From the IMG/VR virus record IMGVR_UViG_3300012017_000234, positions 1-25,357 of that record: a stretch of DNA of 25,357 bases. The stretch is one strand, 5' to 3'. The position numbers and the translations under genes are program-made. How positions within the stretch are numbered: the first letter of the stretch is position 1; each line of letters opens with the position of its first letter. This stretch comes from a virus. Positions 1 to 7,304 of this stretch are shown in pieces. The notes under the pieces are model-generated. The model ran no database searches. It had not been told where the DNA came from and saw only the letters and a program-made list of their open reading frames with translations.

Positions 1-575
1 ACTCTATACAATTGAGTGCATACTTTAAAATCAGGAAACAATAACTCTTTAGGATTGGATGCTGCATCAAAAAAGATGCAGCGGTTATTTGGTTGTGCTG
101 CAAACTGTCCGTTTGTTAATTGTATAAAATTAAATGATTTATGATCCTCAGGCCATTCACTGTAAGTTGTATCTATAACGTTAGGATCCGGTGCTGCATT
201 GTCAATAGTAAACATGTAGTCGCCAAAATACCATTGTTTATTTTTTGCTAAAAACTTACATGATAGATTTTTGAGAAATGACTTTTGAATCACTGCAACA
301 TTATAACTGAAACAATCCCATATTTGCAAGTGATCCAGTGGCAAAAAGTCAGTCAATGATTCTGTTCTAGAAACAAAAGCATTTAATGGTAACTTGTCAT
401 AGAGTGCGCCATAATTTGGTAGATATGCTTCTATGCGAAATGCTTGACCACGAATAGACTTAGCCGTTATCCAAATACAAGGTTCAAATTCTCCATGGCC
501 CTTTTCAAAGTCATAGAGAAATTCTTTACGAATATAACAATGTAATGGTGGTATGTTTGCGACTAGAAAGGACAT
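1..575 (-). CDS. Conserved phage hypothetical protein, C-terminus cut by window edge
   Basis: An open frame runs from an ATG at 575 to the left edge without a stop, giving at least 191 residues; the C-terminus lies outside the window. It starts MSFLVANIPPLHCYIRKEFL and carries aromatic- and Cys-rich stretches such as WDCFSYN, KQWYFGDYMFTIDN and FAAQPNNRCIFFD. I recall this pattern as a widely conserved, unnamed protein of T4-like marine phages; its function is not known to me. No signal peptide or membrane segment is visible. The ATG overlaps the stop of the upstream 65-aa gene by one base (TAATG), so the two are probably translationally coupled, at the end of the primase-ThyX-NrdA unit. Confidence 0.8.
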   Translation of the reverse strand, partial: MSFLVANIPPLHCYIRKEFLYDFEKGHGEFEPCIWITAKSIRGQAFRIEAYLPNYGALYDKLPLNAFVSRTESLTDFLPLDHLQIWDCFSYNVAVIQKSFLKNLSCKFLAKNKQWYFGDYMFTIDNAAPDPNVIDTTYSEWPEDHKSFNFIQLTNGQFAAQPNNRCIFFDAASNPKELLFPDFKVCTQLYR

Positions 576-772
576 TAAGTCTCCGTTGGTGTTATATTTT
601 TTATACGTTCTTCTTCTATCATTTTGATGATGTCTTTGGTTAGTTTGATTTCTCTTTCTAACCAAAGCATCTTATCTTGTAGTTCTGCCATTTTTTCTTT
701 GTAAAAGGCTAACTCTTTTTCTTTCTGTTCTTTAAGTGCATAAACATCTTTTAAAAGAATTATCTTACTCAT
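575..772 (-). CDS. Small coiled-coil protein (65 aa)
   Basis: This 65-residue protein is almost entirely charged, heptad-like helix: ALKEQKEKELAFYKEKMAEL around residues 12-31, then a second charged stretch LEREIKLTKDIIKMIEEER. That predicts a short coiled coil with no membrane segment. It begins two bases after the stop of the glycosyltransferase gene, and its own stop shares a base with the next ATG, so it sits inside a tight operon. I recall similar small proteins in the same position in marine T4-like phages, but none with an assigned role. It could be a dimerising accessory or regulatory factor; the sequence does not show which. Confidence 0.7.
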   Translation of the reverse strand: MSKIILLKDVYALKEQKEKELAFYKEKMAELQDKMLWLEREIKLTKDIIKMIEEERIKNITPTET

Positions 773-774
773 GA

Positions 775-1671
775 TTATGTTTTACTTTTTATATCTTTTA
801 AAAGTATTTCACACATACCATTTAATTCGTCGTTTGTGTATTCTAATGTTCTTTCATTTTGAACACCTGCTAACCAATAATCAAACTCTGATATTCTAAA
901 CGGCATGTATTTTCTATGTTCAGCCTTCTCATGAATCTTAAACCAATTTGGATAACCAAAGTTAATTAAACTTGATCCACCCCACCAAGTGAAGCCGTTT
1001 TTACCTAAAGCATATGCCATGTGCTGCCCTGAACTATCACATCCAATAAAATAATCGCTGAGTGATATAATTGCAGCAACATCTCTATAGTTTAGATGAT
1101 TGAGTGCAGGAAAATCTTCAGTATTGATAAATGGTGCATCCATTGTATTGAATATCATAACACGATATCCACTTCTTTTCAATGCTTGTAGGATTTTTAC
1201 TACCATTTCTTTAGACATGGATCTACAAGAATCATCAATCACATCACCATTCAAAAGTTTTGCTGTGCTACCAAAAGGCTGAAAAACAATATTCTTTCTA
1301 TTCGTTTGAATCCATGTCGTAGCATTATTTAATTCGGCTTTGGTAGGATACAATTTAGGCCTATCAATGATACAATCTGAACCATTCAACTCTTCGTTGA
1401 ATGCTTGCATCATTGATATTTTCTCTGATATAAAATTAGTATTATAGTAAGGTTCAGGTTTTATAATTTTAGTATCTTTGATTCTTTCAAACATGCCTTT
1501 AGTGTTTATATCAAAAATTCTGTCCGTTAAAATTGGATTACCCCAAAAAATAGATGTCCAATAATTCGTGATAATTGTCGTATCTGGATTTTTTTCCACA
1601 TACTTTTCAAGTGATGGTATTGATGCAATATTTCTACCTAGACCACCATCTATAATTAACGTTGTCTTCAT
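775..1671 (-). CDS. Glycosyltransferase family 9-like protein
   Basis: This 298-residue protein resembles GT9 heptosyltransferase-like GT-B enzymes, which move a sugar from a nucleotide donor to an acceptor. The N-terminus has a short strand with a glycine-rich turn (LIIDGGLGRNIASIPSL, residues 5-21), as in GT-B N-domains. The C-terminal half has NIVFQPFGS (127-135) and the characteristic DYFIGCDSSGQHMAYALGK (206-224), which in GT9 forms the donor-binding loop. The ATG overlaps the stop of the upstream 2OG oxygenase gene (ATGA), with GAGG a few bases upstream as ribosome site. Pairing with a hydroxylase suggests modification of a hydroxylated base, protein or glycan, but the acceptor is not visible. 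The family call is fairly secure; the substrate is unknown. Confidence 0.7.
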   Translation of the reverse strand: MKTTLIIDGGLGRNIASIPSLEKYVEKNPDTTIITNYWTSIFWGNPILTDRIFDINTKGMFERIKDTKIIKPEPYYNTNFISEKISMMQAFNEELNGSDCIIDRPKLYPTKAELNNATTWIQTNRKNIVFQPFGSTAKLLNGDVIDDSCRSMSKEMVVKILQALKRSGYRVMIFNTMDAPFINTEDFPALNHLNYRDVAAIISLSDYFIGCDSSGQHMAYALGKNGFTWWGGSSLINFGYPNWFKIHEKAEHRKYMPFRISEFDYWLAGVQNERTLEYTNDELNGMCEILLKDIKSKT

Positions 1672-2195
1672 AATATAACCTCAAATTTATAGGCCAAACT
1701 TACTCTTTGACTCTTACAATATGTAGTTGGCTCTAATCCCATGTGTAGAAGAGTGCTATCAAATAAAACACCAGAATTGTATTGTGGCAATATGGACATG
1801 ATGTCCGTTTCTGAAATTTTAATCATCAAATGTCCGCCGTATTCTGGCTTCCAATTTTTATCAAACCAATATACTAATGTAAAAAATTTTTTATTATCTA
1901 CAACATCTTTAAGTTCTCTATCTGTATGCCAAAATCCACATTGACCATGCGCCTGGCCATTGAGATAAATTCTATATGTTATAATTTTACTTTTATCAAC
2001 TCTAAGTATCTTTGATAAACGATCATTAAACATACCTTCAAGTTTTAGCGTACTAATATTATTGTACCAAAACGAAGGTTTAATACCATCATAATCTGAA
2101 GTGCCGATTAATTTCCACGGACATAAATCTTCGGCTTTTATTAGAAGGTCTATCTCAGGTTCAGACAGAAAATTCTTCAATATCAAAGGAGACAT
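1668..2195 (-). CDS. 2OG-Fe(II) oxygenase, prolyl-4-hydroxylase-like
   Basis: This 175-residue protein has the full facial triad of 2-oxoglutarate/iron(II) dioxygenases. HxD is H90-T-D92 in GFWHTDREL, the distal histidine is H151 in SGVLFDSTLLHMGLEPT, and the 2OG-binding arginine is probably R164 in SQRVSLAYKFE. The GGHL segment (120-123) fits the strand before the distal histidine. The length is typical of phage minimal P4H-fold enzymes. The start lies directly after the nrdA stop, with GAGGG as ribosome site, and the gene runs into the GT9-like glycosyltransferase through an ATGA overlap. It probably hydroxylates a protein side chain, sugar or base; the substrate is undetermined. It is not closely similar to the tandem oxygenase pair near 23 kb. 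Confidence 0.8.
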   Translation of the reverse strand: MSPLILKNFLSEPEIDLLIKAEDLCPWKLIGTSDYDGIKPSFWYNNISTLKLEGMFNDRLSKILRVDKSKIITYRIYLNGQAHGQCGFWHTDRELKDVVDNKKFFTLVYWFDKNWKPEYGGHLMIKISETDIMSILPQYNSGVLFDSTLLHMGLEPTTYCKSQRVSLAYKFEVIL

Positions 2196-3992
2196 TTATC
2201 CCTCACATGCTAAACATACATCCTCAGTTGCTAATGCTTTCATATCTAATTCTTCAATAACTTTACGTTCTACTTTTTTAGAGACTTTATCAGCTTTCGA
2301 AATCTTCTCGCTGCGGCAGTAGTAAAGCGTTTTGAGTCCTTGCTTCCACGCCATGAAGTGTACCGCATGAATGTACTTGATATTTGAGTCGGGTCTGAAA
2401 AATAGATTGAGACTTTGCGCTTGATCAATATAGGACTGGCGATCAGCGGCATGCTGTATGATCCATCTTTGGTCAATTTCCATTGAAGTTTTGAAAACGT
2501 CTTTTGTCCAGTCATCAAGGAATTCAAGATGTTGAACGCTGCCATCGTTGGCGATGATACTTGACCAGATTTCGTTATAGTCCAAGTTAGAATCGGCATC
2601 ACATTTTTCCTTTATAATAATATCTAACCATTTATTCTTATTCAGAAAAGCACCTGAAAGAGTGTCTTGTCTATAAGCATTAGCACGATAAGGCTCAATG
2701 GAGGGACTAGTATTGCCCATAATAATGGAACTTGAAGCATTAGGAGCAATGGCAAGCATATGGCTAAACCTTTTACCTGTACCAACAGCATCAGGAGCCT
2801 CGCCTCTTTCTTTTCCCAGGTCGATATTTGCATGATCCAATCCTTCACGGATATGTTTAAACATTTGGCGATTTTTACTTACAGCCAAGGCTGACTCAAA
2901 CGGGACTTGTATCTTTTGGAGGTAAGCATGAAAGCCGAGAGCACCAACACCAATAGACCGTTCACGGCTAGCGGAATACTTTGCTCTTGAAATGCTGTCA
3001 GGAGCATTATCAATGAAATACTGAAGAACGTTATCAAGCATCTCCGCAACGTCCCGAAGAAAAAGTTTGTCATTTTTCCAATCATCATAATACTCCAGAT
3101 TCACTGAAGATAGGCAACACACTGCTGTTCTATCTTTATCGGTTGGTAAAATAATTTCGCTACACAAATTAGATTGTTTAATTGATAGACCTAATTTCTT
3201 TTGAAAGTCAGGCATTGTTTCATTGCTTGTATCAATGAAATGAATGTATGGTTCACCTGTTTGCATTCTAAGTTCTAGAACTCTTTGCCAAATTTCTTTT
3301 GCTGATACAATTTCACGAACAGTACCATCGTGCGGATCAACTAAAGGCCAGTCATCGTTTGCATCAGGATTTAACATACATGCTTCAATAATACGCATGA
3401 ATGCGTTAGTAATATTTACACCATGATGTAAATTCAATGCTCTCATATTAGGATCACCAGTAGGCTTCCGCATATCCAAGAACATTAAAATATCAGGGTG
3501 AGAAATATCAAGGTATGCAGCATAAGAACCACGACGAGTCCTACCTTGTCTATAAGCGAGAGATGATGCGTCATATGTGCGAAGATGTGGCATGATTCCA
3601 GTTGACTTATCATCCGCTGAACGTATTCCGATACCGATTCCAATTCCACCTCCTAACATTGATAACCAGTTTACTTCTGATAACGTATTGACCAAACCTT
3701 CAGCACTATCATCAAGATAAGGTAGAAAGCAACTAATAGGAAGACCCCGCTTTGAACGTCCAAAAGAGAGTATAGGTGTGCTATAGCTAAGCCAGTGATT
3801 ACTGCTATAATCATAAAGACGCTGACTGTGTCCTGGATTGCTTCCGAATTTTGATGAGACATATGCAAACCTTTCTTGCGGAGACTTTTCATCCTCTCGC
3901 ATATAACTTTCTTGTAATCTTTTGATGCCTAACTCATCAAATAAGGAATCTCTAGAGAAATCTACCCTAATGCCGTGAACAATATCTGCCAT
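2196..3992 (-). CDS. nrdA: Class I ribonucleotide reductase, large (alpha) subunit
   Basis: This 598-residue subunit reduces ribonucleoside diphosphates to deoxyribonucleotides for phage DNA synthesis. Visible catalytic residues are C88 (ISCFLP) and C292 (AVCCLSSVNL) as the redox pair, the active-site N275-L-C277-S-E279 with the thiyl-radical cysteine, the LYYCRSE radical-transfer tyrosines near residue 560, and a C-terminal relay pair C593 and C596 (DVCLACEG). It is much shorter than E. coli NrdA (about 760 aa): the N-terminus goes almost straight into the catalytic barrel with no ATP-cone, so overall dATP feedback inhibition is probably absent. No small subunit follows; the next gene is an oxygenase. 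AGAGG precedes the ATG, and thyX lies 14 bp upstream, forming a deoxynucleotide supply operon. Confidence 0.95.
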   Translation of the reverse strand: MADIVHGIRVDFSRDSLFDELGIKRLQESYMREDEKSPQERFAYVSSKFGSNPGHSQRLYDYSSNHWLSYSTPILSFGRSKRGLPISCFLPYLDDSAEGLVNTLSEVNWLSMLGGGIGIGIGIRSADDKSTGIMPHLRTYDASSLAYRQGRTRRGSYAAYLDISHPDILMFLDMRKPTGDPNMRALNLHHGVNITNAFMRIIEACMLNPDANDDWPLVDPHDGTVREIVSAKEIWQRVLELRMQTGEPYIHFIDTSNETMPDFQKKLGLSIKQSNLCSEIILPTDKDRTAVCCLSSVNLEYYDDWKNDKLFLRDVAEMLDNVLQYFIDNAPDSISRAKYSASRERSIGVGALGFHAYLQKIQVPFESALAVSKNRQMFKHIREGLDHANIDLGKERGEAPDAVGTGKRFSHMLAIAPNASSSIIMGNTSPSIEPYRANAYRQDTLSGAFLNKNKWLDIIIKEKCDADSNLDYNEIWSSIIANDGSVQHLEFLDDWTKDVFKTSMEIDQRWIIQHAADRQSYIDQAQSLNLFFRPDSNIKYIHAVHFMAWKQGLKTLYYCRSEKISKADKVSKKVERKVIEELDMKALATEDVCLACEG

Positions 3993-4006
3993 ACGACCTC
4001 TTTTTC

Positions 4007-4693
4007 TTATAGTGTTTTAATGATTGGAAAAACTTTTGATATAATTTCTGCACATGCTACTGCAATTTGCATGTGTTCTTTTTGTGTACCATTTGCTGAT
4101 CTAAGTTCTATATAATGAATCCATGACCGAAGTGTACCATTCATATACATCTTACTAATTGTGTTACCTTCAGGCAATACTGATCTTGCAACTTCTTTAG
4201 CAATACCATTTTTGATAGCCCAATCGTATGCTGCTTTTGCTTCATGTATAACTCGCTTTTGTGCCCATTCCCATTTCTCTTGAAGATTTGCACCTTCTAA
4301 TGTTGGAGGCAATTCTATAGAATTTTGTCTGTTATTGGCGTCTTGATACCTTGCTTCTCTAAGAACAAAATCGAGTTCTTTAATTGGGTCAGCATATCGT
4401 TGACTAAATTCTTGGAATGCGAAACTTCGGTGCCTGAGCATTTGTCTTGCGATATCTCTTGTGGTTGTGATTTCGAGACATGCGGAGACCATTTCAAAGG
4501 GTGACCAGTGTTTGTGTTCGATAAGGTATGCGAGTAGTTTTTCTGAGGTTTTTGTATTGAACTGATTGGATGGATTCGATACTCTTGCACAGAAAGCAAC
4601 GAGGTCTTGTGCGCTTCTTGGGTAATCGGTAATTTCATCATCGCTGAAAGCACCTGGGTTAGTTTGTGAATAGGAAATTAATTTTACTCTCAT
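4007..4693 (-). CDS. thyX: Flavin-dependent thymidylate synthase ThyX
   Basis: This protein of about 228 residues makes dTMP from dUMP using FAD, NADPH and methylene-tetrahydrofolate. The ThyX signature RHRx7S is exact at residues 87-97 (RHRSFAFQEFS), followed by QRY. Downstream, SVLPEGNTISKMYMNGTLRSW and the basic LRSANGTQKEH segment match the substrate-binding and C-terminal parts of the family. I chose the ATG at 4693 rather than the in-frame ATG at 4705 because it overlaps the primase stop (ATGA) and has GGAAGA at good spacing. It sits between primase and nrdA, consistent with a joint role in feeding deoxynucleotides to the replisome. Confidence 0.95.
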   Translation of the reverse strand: MRVKLISYSQTNPGAFSDDEITDYPRSAQDLVAFCARVSNPSNQFNTKTSEKLLAYLIEHKHWSPFEMVSACLEITTTRDIARQMLRHRSFAFQEFSQRYADPIKELDFVLREARYQDANNRQNSIELPPTLEGANLQEKWEWAQKRVIHEAKAAYDWAIKNGIAKEVARSVLPEGNTISKMYMNGTLRSWIHYIELRSANGTQKEHMQIAVACAEIISKVFPIIKTL

Positions 4694-5703
4694 ACTTTCT
4701 TCCATTTGTTAAAGTTAATCATCGCTTCAAGCCCACGAAAAGTGTTTTTATTTATTATAGTGTAAATTTCATCCTGCGTTTGTCCCGCAAGAATCATTTC
4801 GTTAATATCTTTTTCTTTCGTACCACTCGGCCAAATACATACTGTTGCATCAGCAGCAATCGCCCATTTTATTTCACGGACAATCTCTCTATTTCTTGGC
4901 TGATTGTCATAAATGAGAACACAATTTTTCACATACTGCAATGCTATGGTAAGATTTGAACTACCTACAGCAATTGCATTAGGCAAAAACATACTATCAA
5001 AAGGACCTTCTGTTACGTAACATTTTTCTTGCATATTAACATTTTCAATGTTATATAACAATGGATTATCATCTTCTATGATCCGCATTGTTATATAGCG
5101 AATACGATTTTCTGAAATTGCTCTGGCTGACACTGCAATCAATTCTTTTTCAGAATTATAAAAAGGTATAACAAGTCTTGCTTCGTCAGTTGTAATGCGA
5201 TCTTTATAGTTTGGATTGATTTCAGTGAGTCTTGAAACATCATTGACATAGAATAGTGATTCTATTTTGTTTTCTGGTAAACCACGTGATAAAGCATAGG
5301 TCCATGCTTCATGCGTTCTAGGCAATTTACTTAATGGTGTAAGTATATTTGGATAAGAATTCTTCGTCGTAAACGTTACAGGTTTGAAAACAAACGTTGG
5401 CTTGTGTGCCGCTTTGTTTCCATTTTCACCATCCTTGTACCGTTCTAATGCATACTCTTTGTAGAGTGATGAATCAAGTTGTTTTATAAATGTGCCAAGA
5501 GACATGCTTGCTGCACAATTATGGCACTTATAAAACATACCACCTTTCTTCGCAAACAAATATCCTCGTGCTTTGTTTCGATTGGTTTGACTATCACCAC
5601 AAATAGGGCATCGGAAGTTGTATAGGTATTCGCCTTTTCTTGCAAACTTGTCAAGCCGAATGGAAAGTGTACCAATGTACTTTTGATCAAGCCACATACT
5701 CAT
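4690..5703 (-). CDS. 61: DNA primase, T4 gp61-like
   Basis: This 337-residue primase should lay down RNA primers for lagging-strand synthesis together with the gp41 helicase. The N-terminus has a zinc ribbon with C32-P-I-C35 and C60-H-N-C63. The central Toprim domain starts with CYVTEGPFDSMFL (E232 and D236 as metal-binding residues), with a second acidic position in VLIYDNQPRN (D266). The length matches T4 gp61 (342 aa). ATG at 5703 is followed by a second ATG two codons on, so the start is uncertain by two residues. It is the first gene behind a strong sigma70-like promoter containing a palindrome, and its stop overlaps thyX. Unlike in T4, it is far from the helicase gene, about 14 kb away here. 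Confidence 0.93.
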   Translation of the reverse strand: MSMWLDQKYIGTLSIRLDKFARKGEYLYNFRCPICGDSQTNRNKARGYLFAKKGGMFYKCHNCAASMSLGTFIKQLDSSLYKEYALERYKDGENGNKAAHKPTFVFKPVTFTTKNSYPNILTPLSKLPRTHEAWTYALSRGLPENKIESLFYVNDVSRLTEINPNYKDRITTDEARLVIPFYNSEKELIAVSARAISENRIRYITMRIIEDDNPLLYNIENVNMQEKCYVTEGPFDSMFLPNAIAVGSSNLTIALQYVKNCVLIYDNQPRNREIVREIKWAIAADATVCIWPSGTKEKDINEMILAGQTQDEIYTIINKNTFRGLEAMINFNKWKKV

Positions 5704-5731
5704 AAATGTATTCCATAATAAACGCTCATAT

Positions 5732-5757
5732 AGTGCTTATAATATACTATAAGCACT
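5732..5757. repeat. Perfect 10-bp inverted repeat in the promoter before primase
   Basis: Arms AGTGCTTATA and TATAAGCACT (5732-5741 and 5748-5757) are perfect reverse complements separated by 6 bases. The repeat lies in the 66-bp gap between the lysis-like cassette and the primase gene, and covers the -10 hexamer and part of the spacer of the promoter described here. No T-run follows on the minus strand, so a Rho-independent terminator is unlikely. It looks like an operator for a dimeric DNA-binding protein or a 5'-leader hairpin. Confidence 0.75.
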
Positions 5758-5768
5758 CATAAAGTCAA
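5741..5768 (-). promoter_or_regulatory. Sigma70-like promoter for the primase-thyX-nrdA unit
   Basis: On the minus strand, TTGACT (5768-5763) and TATATT (5746-5741) are separated by 16 bp; each differs from consensus at one position. The -35 box starts just after the stop codon of the upstream membrane gene, and the predicted start is about 30 bases before the primase ATG. It fits an early promoter that separates the lysis-like cassette from the replication unit. The inverted repeat overlaps the -10 box. Confidence 0.6.
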
Positions 5769-5769
5769 G

Positions 5770-6198
5770 TTAAAATAATTTTGATAACGCTTCTAATTTA
5801 ACATGTGAAAGCAACCATGCAACTGCTATGATACCACCAGCAGCCATCCATTTGAATTCCCAAATCTTTCTAAGTTCAGAATCTTCCTTTTGATTATGGT
5901 CAGCAATGTCTTTCTTCAACTCTTCAATCTTGTCCATAATACGTCTTTCAGTCAGTTCTACTTTCTCTGAAAGATCCTTAGTTACACCATTAATTTTTAG
6001 GTGCAACTCCTTTACATCAGCATCTTTGTCTTCTTCTCTTTGGCGCATATCGGTATAAATTTGATTAACAACTTTATCGTGGTTCTCTACCAACTTATCA
6101 ATCACACTGTCCATCTTAGTGCAAAGTTGTGTTAGTGTAGCCACTTGTGTTTTGAGAACCTCTACGTCAATTTTAACTTGAACATTGTCATCCGTCAT
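5770..6198 (-). CDS. Coiled-coil protein with C-terminal membrane anchor
   Basis: This 142-residue protein is mostly a long charged coiled coil (about residues 10-110, for example VELTERRIMDKIEELKKDIA). It ends in a single hydrophobic segment, FKWMAAGGIIAVAWLLSHV, about 15 residues from the C-terminus. The topology resembles XhlA-type lysis-accessory or tail-anchored phage proteins. I placed the start at the ATG at 6198 because it overlaps the previous stop as ATGA; a longer frame could begin only at a TTG four codons upstream. It is the last gene of a four-gene coupled membrane cassette, so a role in lysis or envelope alteration is inferred from context. No enzymatic motif is visible. Confidence 0.7.
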   Translation of the reverse strand: MTDDNVQVKIDVEVLKTQVATLTQLCTKMDSVIDKLVENHDKVVNQIYTDMRQREEDKDADVKELHLKINGVTKDLSEKVELTERRIMDKIEELKKDIADHNQKEDSELRKIWEFKWMAAGGIIAVAWLLSHVKLEALSKLF

Positions 6199-6464
6199 AA
6201 CCCTAACCAATTTCGTTTTGGTGCTTCTACTTTTAACGTTTCATTTTTACATTTCTCTGCTAAAGCAATTGCACCAACCTTAGCGCCACCGTCACCACCT
6301 TTAGCGATATCTGATATCGCTGCCCAACATGCTGTTTGACTCATTGTATTATCTTTACTAACACTCTTTACAGTGTCATAGTACATCTGCTCTTTGCTTG
6401 TAGCACAGCCCGTAAGTAACAAACAAAGCATAAAAGTAAAACCTATAAGTGTATATTTCATCAT
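6195..6464 (-). CDS. Small phage lipoprotein
   Basis: This protein of about 89 residues has an N-terminal lipoprotein signal: KYTLIGFTFMLCLLLTGC, a hydrophobic core followed by the lipobox LLTGC. After acylation of that cysteine the mature part should be periplasmic and anchored in a membrane. The mature region has QTACWAAISDIAKGGDGGAK and ends in APKRNWLGL, a pattern I recall from unnamed phage lipoproteins. GGAG precedes two adjacent ATGs (6464 and 6461), so the exact start is uncertain by one codon; both overlap the previous stop. It follows a second lipoprotein and a spanin-like gene, so it is probably an envelope or lysis accessory. Confidence 0.72.
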   Translation of the reverse strand: MMKYTLIGFTFMLCLLLTGCATSKEQMYYDTVKSVSKDNTMSQTACWAAISDIAKGGDGGAKVGAIALAEKCKNETLKVEAPKRNWLGL

Positions 6465-6778
6465 TTGCTCCAAACATCATACCAAGGTTTAGACTTCTTA
6501 TCAGGCACTACAGTTTCATAAACTTTCTTTTGAGATTCATACCAATCATTCCAACCATCAACTTTAGATGAACATTCGTAATGCAGTGTATAATTTTCAA
6601 CAATCACTTTCATCATATCTGTCAAGGAAACCTTGTCACCTGCAACAGTCTTGAGTGCTTCACATTTCTTTTTTAATTCTGCTGGTACTTCTGGCCATTG
6701 TGGGGCTATAGGAACCGGTTGTTTAAACATAGAACAACTTGAAATCAGCAATGCAAGAGAGAAAATTAAAATTCTCAT
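6461..6778 (-). CDS. Lipoprotein, probable o-spanin
   Basis: This 105-residue protein starts with a short hydrophobic signal, MRILIFSLALLISSC, whose lipobox cysteine is C15. The mature N-terminus is proline-rich (QPVPIAPQWPEVPAEL), as in outer-membrane spanins such as Rz1. It then carries a conserved-looking YHYEC-like and WNDWYESQKKVYE segment, with two further cysteines (about 38 and 69). It is translated from an ATGA overlap with the upstream membrane coiled-coil gene, the usual order of inner- then outer-membrane spanin genes. The known role of such pairs is to fuse inner and outer membranes at the end of lysis. The assignment rests on architecture and neighbourhood, not a strong sequence match. 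Confidence 0.65.
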   Translation of the reverse strand: MRILIFSLALLISSCSMFKQPVPIAPQWPEVPAELKKKCEALKTVAGDKVSLTDMMKVIVENYTLHYECSSKVDGWNDWYESQKKVYETVVPDKKSKPWYDVWSK

Positions 6779-7302
6779 TTTTTCTCTCCTTTGTTCTCCA
6801 TGCTTGCAGCTTTGTTATGAATTTCAACAGCAAGTTGTGGTATAGGGCAGTTCGCTAAAGCGTTTTCATATTCTTTAATTTTACTATCATACTTAGCACG
6901 CTCTTCTGGTGCCATATCTTTTACAATCTCAACAGATTTTCCTGGTATAGGAATTTCTTTGATGATTGTTTCACCTTTAATTTTAACTTGTCTTACAGTT
7001 TCTATAATCTTTTCTTCAACTCTTACGTTCTCTTTTTTAGCTTCAGCTTCAGCAGCAACAACTTTATTTTCCATTTCCTTTATCTTAGACTGCCACTTCT
7101 CCTCATTCGCCATCACACCCTGCATCCATATTGAAAATATTAATAACATGCCCATCAATACCTGAAATGGTAACTTATATTGATTGAAGAAAGGCAACTT
7201 GCCTAAGAAACTCGCACCAGCAAGACCCATTATAGCACAAATCAATAACAAATGATAGATCCACGATGGAAGAAAACTAAACATCCATAGTATTTGGTCC
7301 AT
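6775..7302 (-). CDS. Inner-membrane coiled-coil protein, possible i-spanin
   Basis: This 175-residue protein has two hydrophobic segments, about residues 13-36 (WIYHLLLICAIMGLAGASFL) and 44-64 (LPFQVLMGMLLIFSIWMQG). A long charged coiled coil follows from about 66 to 110 and a C-terminal tail contains ALANCPIPQL. The membrane anchor plus periplasmic-type coiled coil and the immediately following lipoprotein gene fit an i-spanin/o-spanin pair. Two membrane segments rather than one are unusual for an i-spanin and would put the coiled coil on the same side as the N-terminus, so topology needs testing. No endolysin or classical holin is visible in the window. The spanin call is inference; the membrane coiled-coil description is secure. 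Confidence 0.55.
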   Translation of the reverse strand: MDQILWMFSFLPSWIYHLLLICAIMGLAGASFLGKLPFFNQYKLPFQVLMGMLLIFSIWMQGVMANEEKWQSKIKEMENKVVAAEAEAKKENVRVEEKIIETVRQVKIKGETIIKEIPIPGKSVEIVKDMAPEERAKYDSKIKEYENALANCPIPQLAVEIHNKAASMENKGEKK

Positions 7303-7304
7303 TG

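Noticed and set aside
575-772. Calling the 65-aa coiled-coil protein a DNA-binding regulator
   Set aside because: Only a coiled coil is visible; no helix-turn-helix or basic region supports DNA binding.
4750-4757. AATAAATA on the minus strand about 57 bases before thyX, resembling a late promoter
   Set aside because: It differs from the late octamer, lies in primase coding sequence in AT-rich DNA, and thyX belongs with early nucleotide genes that already have the promoter at 5741-5768.
5732-5757. The palindrome before primase as a transcription terminator of the lysis-like cassette
   Set aside because: No T-tract follows, the stem is AT-rich, and it overlaps a good promoter; an operator or leader role is more likely.
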